A DNA stretch of 64,000 bases from Ketobacter sp. (GTDB lineage: Bacteria; Pseudomonadota; Gammaproteobacteria; Pseudomonadales; Ketobacteraceae). The DNA lies in the NCBI RefSeq assembly GCF_003671495.1, contig NZ_RCHN01000041.1, positions 1 through 64,000 of the forward strand, given 5' to 3'. Position numbers and translations under genes: made by a program. The notes under the pieces are model-generated. The model saw only the letters and a list, made by a program, of their open reading frames with translations, was not told where the DNA came from and ran no database searches. Position 1 is the first letter of the stretch; every line of letters begins with the position of its first letter. Positions 57,149 through 64,000 of this stretch are shown in pieces.

Positions 57149-57153
57149 GCTTC

Positions 57154-60100
57154 ATGTATTCCGAACTGCATTGCTTTACCAATTTCAGCTTTTTGAAGGG
57201 CGCCTCCCACCCGGAGGAGCTGGTGCAGCAGGCCAGCGCCCTGGGTTACCAGGCCCTGGCCATTACCGACGAATGTTCGGTGGCCGGGGTGGTCCGTGCC
57301 CATGTGGCCGCCCGCGACCTGCCTCTGCACTTGATCGTAGGCAGCGATGTGGTCACCGAGGAACAATTGCACCTGGTGATCCTGGCGCCGACTCGCAGGG
57401 CCTATGGCCAGCTTTGTACGCTGATTACCCGGGCCCGCGGCCGCAGCGAAAAAGGTCATTACCAACTGAAAGTAAACGACCTGCACCCGGCCACCCACGA
57501 ATGCCTGTTCATCTGGCTGCCGAGCCCGGGCCAGTGCCGGCAGCCGGATGCCGCCGCCCAACGCTTGCTGGAGTATTGCGGCGATCGGCTGTGGATCGGT
57601 CTGGAGAACAACCTGCGGCAGGGGGATCACAGCCTGCTGCAACAGCGTCAGTTGCTGGCACAGCAGCTGGGGCGCCCGGTGGTGGCCTGTGGCAATGTGC
57701 ATTGCCATGTGCCGGAGCGACAACCCCTGCAGGACATCCTCACCGCCACCCGCCTCAATACCCACGTCCACAGCGCCGGGTTTCAACTGCATGCCAACCG
57801 GGAAACCAGCCTGCGTCCGCTGCAGGAGATTCAAACCCTGTATCCGCAGGAGGCCATACGGCAAACCCGGGTGATTGCCGAGCGCTGCCAATTCTCACTG
57901 AACGAACTGCGCTATGAATACCCCCGTGAAGTGGTGCCCCCCGGCCACAGCGCCCAATCCTGGCTGCGGCAGCTGGTGGAAACTGGTGCCACTGAACGCT
58001 GGCCGGAAGGCATTCAACCCCGGGTGCGGGAGCAGATTGAAAAGGAGTTGGCCCTCATCCATGAGCTGCGTTACGAGTATTATTTCCTGACCGTCCACGA
58101 CATTGTGGAGTTCGCCCGCAGCCAGAAAATCCTGTGCCAGGGCCGAGGCTCCGCCGCCAACTCTGCGGTCTGTTTCTGCCTGTTCATCACCGAGGTGGAC
58201 CCGGCCAAGAGCAATCTGCTGTTCGAGCGTTTCATTTCCAAAGAACGCAACGAGCCACCGGACATCGACGTGGACTTTGAACACGAACGGCGGGAGGAAG
58301 TGATCCAGTTCATCTACCGCAAGTACGGACGTCAGCGGGCGGCACTGACCGCCACCCTCATCACCTATCGCATCAAGAGCGCCATCCGCGATGTGGGCAA
58401 GGCCATGGGCTTCGACCAGACCCTGCTGGACCAGCTGGCCAAGTCCATCGCCTGGTGGGATAAACAGGATCAGCTGCCCACGCGATTGCAGGAACTGGGC
58501 ATCGACATCCGCAATCCCCGCATCAAGCAGTTCAAAAAGCTGGTGGACACCCTGTTGGGGTTCCCCCGTCACCTGTCCCAGCATGTGGGGGGCTTTATCA
58601 TTTCCGCCGGGCCTTTGGATCAGCTGGTGCCCATCGAAAACGCCACCATGGCAGAACGCACAGTGGTGCAATGGGACAAGGACGACATCGAGGCCCTGGG
58701 GCTGATGAAAGTGGATGTGCTGGCCCTGGGTATGCTGAGTGCCATCCGCAAAAGCTTTGACCTGATTAACGATCTACGGGGTCAGCAGTGGACCCTGGCC
58801 ACCCTGCCCCAGGAAGACCCGGATACCTATCACCTGCTGCAACAGGGGGACAGCGTGGGTGTCTTCCAGGTGGAATCCCGCGCCCAGATGGCCATGCTGC
58901 CCCGGCTGAAACCCGCTTGTTTCTATGACCTGGTGATCGAGGTGGCCATCGTGCGCCCGGGCCCCATCCAGGGGGATATGGTGCATCCCTTCCTGCGTCG
59001 TCGCCAGGGACTGGAGCCGGTCAGTTATGTGAGTGAGGAAGTAAAACAGGTGCTGCAACGCACCCTGGGCGTGCCCATTTTCCAGGAGCAGGTGATTGAG
59101 CTGGCCATGGTGGCCGCCGGTTTCAGTGCCGGTGAAGCGGACCAGTTGCGCCGGGCCATGGCCGCCTGGAAACGCAAAGGGCAGTTGCAGAAATATGAAG
59201 AGAAACTGGCCCAGGGGCTGTTGTCCCGGGGTTACAGTATCGACTTCGCACAACGGATCATTTCCCAGATCCGCGGCTTTGGTGAATACGGTTTTCCGGA
59301 ATCCCACGCCGCCAGTTTCGCCCTGCTGGTGTACGCCTCCGCCTGGCTCAAGCGCCATGAACCGGCGGCCTTTTGTTGTGCCCTGCTCAACAGCCAGCCC
59401 ATGGGGTTTTACTCCCCCTCCCAGCTGGTGCAGGATGTGAAACGCCATCAGGTTGAAGTGCGTGGCGTGGACGTGCAATACAGCCAGTGGGATCACAGCC
59501 TGGAAGCCGATGCCCTGCCGCAGCATCCGCAGCGGCAACCGGCCATTCGCCTGGGGCTGCGGCTGGTAAAAGACCTGTCCCGCCAGGGTGCCGATACCTT
59601 GCTGCAACAACGGGGGCAGGCGGCCTTTCAATCCATGACGGATCTGCAACAACGTTGCCGCCTCAATAAACGGGACATGGATGCCCTGGCCCACGCCGAT
59701 GCCTTTGGCTGCTTTAACCAGCATCGCTTTCAGGCCCGCTGGGAAGCCCAGGGCCTGCAGCAGGAATCCCCCCTGATACAACAGCAGCATCAACCGGAAT
59801 CCGCAGTGGAACTGCCTGCCCCCAGCGAGGCGGAAAACCTGAACGAGGATTATCACAGTCTGGGCTTAACCCTGGGCAAACACCCCATGGCCCTGTTGCG
59901 GGATCATCCGCAACTGAAAGGCTACAAGCGCCATCAGGACCTGTATGCACTGGGCCACAAACGCTTTGTGCGCATTGCCGGCCTGGTGACCGGCCGCCAG
60001 CGCCCGGGCACCGCCACCGGGGTGGTGTTCATTACCCTGGAAGATGAAACCGGCAACAGCAACATCGTGGTGTGGCGGGATCTGGTGGAACGTAACCGGG

Positions 60101-60243
60101 CGGCAGTGGTGCACGCCCGCATGCTGAAAATCAAAGGGGTAGTGGAACGGGAAGGTTCCGTGATCCATGTGATCGCCGGGCAAATCGAAGACTGCAGTCA
60201 CCTGTTGGGTGAGCTGGAAACCCGTTCACGGGATTTTCATTAA
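57154..60243 (+). CDS. dnaE2: Error-prone DNA polymerase DnaE2
   Basis: C-family polymerase of the ImuA-ImuB-DnaE2 damage-tolerance system. The N-terminal PHP domain begins MYSELHCFTNFSFLKGASH. Polymerase catalytic Asp pair is in PDIDVDFEHER (about 369-379), third Asp in LMKVDVLALGML (about 519), helix-hairpin-helix region follows, and the C-terminal OB fold contains RIAGLVTGRQRPGTATGVVF. Length of 1029 is typical of DnaE2 (shorter than DnaE1). SOS box directly upstream. imuA-imuB are 10.5 kb away instead of adjacent. Stops of dnaE2 and thpR overlap (TTAA). Confidence 0.96.
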   Translation: MYSELHCFTNFSFLKGASHPEELVQQASALGYQALAITDECSVAGVVRAHVAARDLPLHLIVGSDVVTEEQLHLVILAPTRRAYGQLCTLITRARGRSEKGHYQLKVNDLHPATHECLFIWLPSPGQCRQPDAAAQRLLEYCGDRLWIGLENNLRQGDHSLLQQRQLLAQQLGRPVVACGNVHCHVPERQPLQDILTATRLNTHVHSAGFQLHANRETSLRPLQEIQTLYPQEAIRQTRVIAERCQFSLNELRYEYPREVVPPGHSAQSWLRQLVETGATERWPEGIQPRVREQIEKELALIHELRYEYYFLTVHDIVEFARSQKILCQGRGSAANSAVCFCLFITEVDPAKSNLLFERFISKERNEPPDIDVDFEHERREEVIQFIYRKYGRQRAALTATLITYRIKSAIRDVGKAMGFDQTLLDQLAKSIAWWDKQDQLPTRLQELGIDIRNPRIKQFKKLVDTLLGFPRHLSQHVGGFIISAGPLDQLVPIENATMAERTVVQWDKDDIEALGLMKVDVLALGMLSAIRKSFDLINDLRGQQWTLATLPQEDPDTYHLLQQGDSVGVFQVESRAQMAMLPRLKPACFYDLVIEVAIVRPGPIQGDMVHPFLRRRQGLEPVSYVSEEVKQVLQRTLGVPIFQEQVIELAMVAAGFSAGEADQLRRAMAAWKRKGQLQKYEEKLAQGLLSRGYSIDFAQRIISQIRGFGEYGFPESHAASFALLVYASAWLKRHEPAAFCCALLNSQPMGFYSPSQLVQDVKRHQVEVRGVDVQYSQWDHSLEADALPQHPQRQPAIRLGLRLVKDLSRQGADTLLQQRGQAAFQSMTDLQQRCRLNKRDMDALAHADAFGCFNQHRFQARWEAQGLQQESPLIQQQHQPESAVELPAPSEAENLNEDYHSLGLTLGKHPMALLRDHPQLKGYKRHQDLYALGHKRFVRIAGLVTGRQRPGTATGVVFITLEDETGNSNIVVWRDLVERNRAAVVHARMLKIKGVVEREGSVIHVIAGQIEDCSHLLGELETRSRDFH

Positions 60244-60812
60244 GCCTCAGCAGCAAGCGGCAATGTCCACAGCGCTGTGTACTGGGCACCGGTTGGGGTT
60301 AGACGACTTTGATAGAGCACCATCGACTGCACGGTCAACGTCAGCGTGCAGGGCTGGGGTGGCAATGGCCAGCGCTGGCCCCGGGGCAAGCGCCCCAATG
60401 TAACATGGGGCCGATAACGACGCTCATTCGCCAGCACACCCGCCAGCGTATCCACACCGAACAACACCGATCGAATGTCCGTAAGCCAATCCTGCAACCC
60501 ATCAGCAGACTCCAGTTCCAACGCCACAATGGCGGAATTGGCATCGGGGAAACCACTGACCACCTGCGAGCGTAACGTAAACTCCGGGCGCGACGCGCAC
60601 ACCGGCTGCAAAGCCGCCCGCAGCTTAAGGGCCGGTGCCAGGGGCTGATCCCCTAAAAACAACAGCGTCATATGGCGGTTAACCGCACTCACCCAGCGCA
60701 CGGAATGGGCCTCAGCGCAAGCGCTCAGGGCTTGCACGCGCAGATCCAGCGCCGCGCTCAACGGGGGTGACAGCGGTACACCCAGAAAACATCGAATCGT
60801 CTCTTCACTCAT
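60240..60812 (-). CDS. thpR: RNA 2',3'-cyclic phosphodiesterase ThpR (LigT family)
   Basis: 2H phosphoesterase that opens 2',3'-cyclic phosphates on RNA. The two catalytic HxT motifs are NRHMTLLFLGD (about residue 46) and YRPHVTLGRL (about 136), in the usual spacing. The start MSEETIRCFLGVPL is typical. Length of 190 is normal. It shares the TTAA end with dnaE2 and is preceded by the ompW terminator region. Confidence 0.92.
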   Translation of the reverse strand: MSEETIRCFLGVPLSPPLSAALDLRVQALSACAEAHSVRWVSAVNRHMTLLFLGDQPLAPALKLRAALQPVCASRPEFTLRSQVVSGFPDANSAIVALELESADGLQDWLTDIRSVLFGVDTLAGVLANERRYRPHVTLGRLPRGQRWPLPPQPCTLTLTVQSMVLYQSRLTPTGAQYTALWTLPLAAEA

Positions 60813-60855
60813 AAGGCCCTATTGTGAACGAAAAACCGGAACGAAAACAGGAACG

Positions 60856-60881
60856 AAAAAAGCCCCTCGTGAAGAGGGGCT
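60856..60881 (-). terminator. Rho-independent terminator after ompW
   Basis: On the minus strand, an 8-bp perfect stem (AGCCCCTC with GAGGGGCT, loop of five) is followed by TTTTTT-type bases. It lies 40 bp past the ompW stop. Confidence 0.9.
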
Positions 60882-60920
60882 AAACCTAGAGAGTAAAGAT
60901 GTAAAGCGTAAGAAATCGGC

Positions 60921-61637
60921 TTAGAATTTGTAGCCCAGGCCAACCATGTAAACGATGGGATCAATATCAACGTCTGCGGTGATCTTGCTGCCGTCGTCGT
61001 ACTTGAAGGTTGCCGTGGTGTCGATATCAATCATCCACACAGATGCGTTTAACACCAGCGTATCAGAGATGGCGTAGTCACAACCCAACTCGAACGACAA
61101 CCCGATGGAATCATCCAGTTCCAGGCTTTTGGCATCACCCAACCCCAGGGACGTGGTCACTGCATCCAGCTCAGAATCCACCTCTTCATCAAAGAACACG
61201 GTGTAGTTCAAACCAACGCCCACGTAAGGCTGCAGCGCAGAGTCAGAACTCATGGGGAAGTACTGCACACTGACGGTGGGAGGCAGATGTTTGACCTCAG
61301 CGGCATCCACCACTGTACCCCCCAGATTGGCGGTCACCTCGTGGGAAAACGGCGTTGCTGCCAGCAGTTCCACACCCACATTGTTGTTAAGCATGTACAT
61401 AACGGTAAGACCGATTTGAGTATTGCTGCCAACACCCACCGATGAATCAATATCAAGCGGGGTATCACTCAGATTGGTTCCATTCAAAGCAAGTTCAGAG
61501 CTGTCCTCCTGGGGGTCAACCAACGCAGCACCGGCACGCAGCACCACATCACCCTGCTGATACGCCAGGGCAGATCCGGACGCCAATGCCACACCCAACG
61601 CCAAAACAGATACTGAAGCTTTTAATTTAGCAGCCAT
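60921..61637 (-). CDS. ompW: OmpW family outer membrane protein
   Basis: Eight-stranded outer-membrane barrel for small hydrophobic compounds. The signal peptide (LKASVSVLALGVALASGSALA, about 3-24) is followed by YQQGDVVLRAGAALVDPQED, NVGVELLAATPFSHEV and the usual DPIVYMVGLGYKF C-terminus with terminal Phe. Length of 238 fits the family. A monocistronic unit with a clear terminator and a long upstream region containing FNR/ANR-like inverted arms. Confidence 0.95.
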   Translation of the reverse strand: MAAKLKASVSVLALGVALASGSALAYQQGDVVLRAGAALVDPQEDSSELALNGTNLSDTPLDIDSSVGVGSNTQIGLTVMYMLNNNVGVELLAATPFSHEVTANLGGTVVDAAEVKHLPPTVSVQYFPMSSDSALQPYVGVGLNYTVFFDEEVDSELDAVTTSLGLGDAKSLELDDSIGLSFELGCDYAISDTLVLNASVWMIDIDTTATFKYDDGSKITADVDIDPIVYMVGLGYKF

Positions 61638-61721
61638 GTTATTCCTCGACTTTTCTACGTTAAAACAAGAAGCTGAAAACTTAAGATGGGGGTAGTCTAG
61701 AGATTGGCTGGAATGGAATCA

Positions 61722-61784
61722 TGATCTGAGTCAACAACTGCCGACCCGGCTGCGGCCTAGCAAAGGTCTAAATGACTCAGATCA
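61722..61784. promoter_or_regulatory. 12-bp inverted repeat upstream of ompW, FNR/ANR-like arms
   Basis: TGATCTGAGTCA (61722-61733) and its exact reverse complement TGACTCAGATCA (61773-61784) are 39 bp apart, 85-147 bp upstream of the ompW start. With flanks, the arms read ATGAT-CTGA-GTCAA and, on minus, TTGAT-CTGA-GTCAT. Against the FNR/ANR consensus TTGAT-N4-ATCAA, the first arm misses two bases, the second also two. A strongly folding cruciform is also possible. Confidence 0.5.
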
Positions 61785-61824
61785 AGTTTTTGCCAAAGCG
61801 AAAGAAATGGAAGAAGAATTGAGA

Positions 61825-62766
61825 TCAATGGGAATACTGTTGCAGATAGTCCTTGATGCGTTCCTGCACGGTGATGGCAAGCTTGTCCGGCTCGAATTTG
61901 GAAAGAAAGCCATTACAGCCCACTTTCTCCACCATGGCCTTGTTGAAATTTCCACTCAGGGAAGTATGCAGAATCACGTGCAGATCCTTCAGGCGGGGGT
62001 CGTCACGAATTTCCCGTGTCAGCCGATAGCCGTCCATCTCCGGCATTTCCGCATCCGTGATCACCATAGCCAGCTTGCGACTGACGTCAATTCCCTGCTC
62101 CGCCCACGATTTCAGCATCTTCAGCGCCATAGCACCATCACTGGCACAAATCAGTTTGACACCCAGTTGCTGAACGGTTTCCTTCACCTGCGACAGCCCC
62201 ACCGAGGAGTCGTCCACCGCCAGAATCTCAATGCCCTGGGCCTGGTTAACCAGCTCCTGATCCACCAACTCCGGATTGACGCGGGTGTTATAGGGGGACA
62301 CTTCCTGCAGCACCTTCTCCACATCAATCACCTCCACCAGCTTGCCGTCCAGTTTGGTGATGGCCGTGAGATAGTGGGATCGCCCCGCACCCTTCGGTGG
62401 CGGCATGATTTCCTCCCAGTTCATATTGACGATGCGATCCACGGATTTCACCAGGAACGCCTGCACCGTCCGGTTGTACTCGGAGATGATGATGTTGCAG
62501 TGGGTGCGATCCTCCAACGGGCCCAGGCCAATGGCTGCGCCCAGGTCAATGACCGGAATAGTGCGACCCCGGGCATGGGTAACACCCACTATATGAGGAT
62601 GGCTGTGGGGCATGGAAGTCAGCTTCGGCATGGTCTGTACTTCCTGGATTTTGAACACGTTCAGGGCGAACAGGCTGCCCCGCTGCAGCTTGAATAACAG
62701 CAGCTCCAGGCGATTTTCACCCACCAGCTGGGTGCGCTGATCAACAGAATCCAGTATACCGGCCAT
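61825..62766 (-). CDS. cheV: Chemotaxis protein CheV
   Basis: Hybrid adaptor linking chemoreceptors and CheA. The N-terminal CheW-like domain (about 20-160) contains NVFKIQEV and GRTIPVIDLGAAIGL, followed by a receiver domain (about 175-305) with the phosphoacceptor Asp in VITDAEMPEMDGYRL and a Lys in FLSKFEPDKL. Length of 313 is typical. Divergent from the EAL/HDOD gene. An MCP is elsewhere in the window, but no cheA. Confidence 0.95.
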   Translation of the reverse strand: MAGILDSVDQRTQLVGENRLELLLFKLQRGSLFALNVFKIQEVQTMPKLTSMPHSHPHIVGVTHARGRTIPVIDLGAAIGLGPLEDRTHCNIIISEYNRTVQAFLVKSVDRIVNMNWEEIMPPPKGAGRSHYLTAITKLDGKLVEVIDVEKVLQEVSPYNTRVNPELVDQELVNQAQGIEILAVDDSSVGLSQVKETVQQLGVKLICASDGAMALKMLKSWAEQGIDVSRKLAMVITDAEMPEMDGYRLTREIRDDPRLKDLHVILHTSLSGNFNKAMVEKVGCNGFLSKFEPDKLAITVQERIKDYLQQYSH

Positions 62767-62942
62767 GGTCCTTCCAATTCAGATTATCGTAGACGCTATA
62801 TCAGTGTAGACCACCGGAGAAGCCACCCCATTATTACGAATGGCTATATTGTGTAATTTCCTCTCCAGTATCCCCGGCCTCGTCTAGACTGAATATCAGA
62901 TATAACGCAATTACGTACGTTTAACGCCACAACGGAATAAGA

Positions 62943-64000
62943 ATGGATTCGAACCCTATTCTACTTGCACGTCAGCCCATCTATGACCGCGACCTAAACC
63001 TCTTCGCCTACGAGCTACTGTTTCGCCCTCCCCACCCCTCCGACTGGGTCTGGGATGGGGACATCGCCACCTCGCAGCTGGTGATGAACGCGTTCACCGA
63101 GATCGGCATCGACCGGGTATGTGACTATCGCACGGCCTTCATCAACTTCACCCGGAAATGGCTGGTATCGCCGCCCCCCTTTGACGCCCGCCACGTCACC
63201 GTGGAGGTGCTGGAGGACGTGGAGCCGGACGCGGACGTCATCGCCGGGGTAAAAGCGCTGAAAGAGGCGGGCTTTACCATCGCCCTGGACGACTTTGAAT
63301 TCGACGCCAAATGGCACCCCCTGCTGGAAATGGCCGAGATCATCAAGATTGATGTGCTGGCCCACAACCAGGCAGAGCTGGAAGTGCTTGCCGCCCAACT
63401 GAAGCCCTATAACGTCAAGTTGCTGGCGGAGAAAGTGGAGGATTACGAAACCCAGGAGCGCTGCAAGGATCTGGGATTTGAGTATTTCCAGGGATTTTTC
63501 CTGTCCCGCCCCCAGAACGTGCACGGCGCCCCCATGCCCGCCAACAAGATCGTGGTGATGCGGCTTTTGGCAGAGCTGCAGAACCCGGAAGCCTCGGTTT
63601 CCAATCTGGAGAGCATCATCACCAGCGATATTGCCCTTAGCACCAAAATCCTGCGCATCTGCAATACCGCCCAGTTTGCCACCCTCAGCAAGATCGACAG
63701 TATCCGCCGTGCCGTGGTCCTGCTGGGCATGAATACCCTGCGCCAGTGGTCCAGCCTGATTGCACTGTCGCGCATGTCCGACAAACCCTGTGAGCTGATC
63801 TGCCTGACCCTGAGCCGGGCACGGATGATGGAGCTGCTGGCCCAGGCCGCCGGTAAAGAAAACGCCGACGTCTATTTCACCGTGGGTATGTTTTCCTTCA
63901 TCGATGCCTTTTTTGACCAACCCAAACAGGAACTGCTGCAGTCCCTGCCCTTCGACGACAGCCTGAACGACGCGCTGTTACATTTTGGCGGCGATACCGG
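62943..64000 (+). CDS. EAL-HDOD domain signalling protein, 3' end outside window
   Basis: YuxH-type protein, truncated by the window end after about 352 residues. The N-terminal EAL-like domain opens LARQPIYDRDLNLFAYELLFRP, where YELL replaces EALL (degenerate), and continues with FTIALDDFEFD, IIKIDV and VKLLAEKVE, then YFQGFFLSRP. An HDOD domain follows from about residue 205 (PEASVSNLESIITSDIALS). Phosphodiesterase activity is uncertain. Such proteins, as in the HDOD family, often act as c-di-GMP receptors or regulators. Divergent from cheV; ATG 62943 is preceded by AACGGAAT. Confidence 0.88.
   Translation, partial: MDSNPILLARQPIYDRDLNLFAYELLFRPPHPSDWVWDGDIATSQLVMNAFTEIGIDRVCDYRTAFINFTRKWLVSPPPFDARHVTVEVLEDVEPDADVIAGVKALKEAGFTIALDDFEFDAKWHPLLEMAEIIKIDVLAHNQAELEVLAAQLKPYNVKLLAEKVEDYETQERCKDLGFEYFQGFFLSRPQNVHGAPMPANKIVVMRLLAELQNPEASVSNLESIITSDIALSTKILRICNTAQFATLSKIDSIRRAVVLLGMNTLRQWSSLIALSRMSDKPCELICLTLSRARMMELLAQAAGKENADVYFTVGMFSFIDAFFDQPKQELLQSLPFDDSLNDALLHFGGDT

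Overview
The window looks like the chromosome of a marine-type, aerobic or microaerobic gammaproteobacterium related to Pseudomonas, Marinobacter, Alcanivorax or Ketobacter. This rests on protein resemblance and on gene order: mfd, csiV, MTIP, nagZ, psrA, lexA and topA follow one another much as in Pseudomonas aeruginosa. I see no rRNA, tRNA, CRISPR array, transposase or integrase. The window opens at the ccoN start and ends inside an EAL/HDOD gene.

1-8.5 kb is a complete cbb3 oxidase block: structural genes ccoNOQP, a hairpin terminator, then the assembly genes ccoG-ccoH-ccoI-ccoS and a SafE/TauE-like membrane protein. 8.5-12.4 kb carries a cardiolipin synthase-like PLD enzyme, a CPA2 K+/H+ antiporter and a small phage-lysozyme-like protein. 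12.4-18.3 kb is on the minus strand: a sirtuin, two GGDEF proteins (one degenerate), the chaperedoxin CnoX, a Sel1-repeat protein and a phasin-like protein. A DnaA-box-like cluster lies in the gap before the phasin gene.

18.5-36.1 kb is the conserved genome-maintenance core. mfd-csiV runs on plus. A minus-strand operon psrA-ldt-nagZ-mscS-hpt-MTIP joins peptidoglycan turnover, osmotic release and purine salvage; two PsrA-type operators precede it. Then come a beta-barrel protein, lexA with two SOS boxes, two small conserved genes, a chemoreceptor and topA.

36-44 kb is mixed housekeeping and hypothetical genes: an AraC regulator, a sterol desaturase-like hydroxylase, a universal stress protein, a Cys-motif protein, a putative chemotaxis-related helical protein, a MOSC protein, a small lipoprotein and a beta-CASP nuclease.

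44.4-60.2 kb holds the SOS mutagenesis genes imuA-imuB and dnaE2. They are separated by about 10.5 kb of unrelated, partly lower-GC genes: a thioesterase, three outer-membrane barrels including an LpxR, a lipoprotein amidohydrolase, an EamA transporter, an SDR/LysR pair and an acyltransferase. Each half has its own LexA box. The window closes with thpR, ompW (behind a 12-bp inverted repeat resembling FNR/ANR sites), cheV and the partial EAL/HDOD gene.

No single wholly new system is obvious. The best leads are the split SOS mutasome with an envelope island inside it, the stand-alone Omp85-like barrel paired with a lipoprotein amidohydrolase, the lysozyme-like protein lacking its usual glutamate, and several unannotated operator-like repeats.
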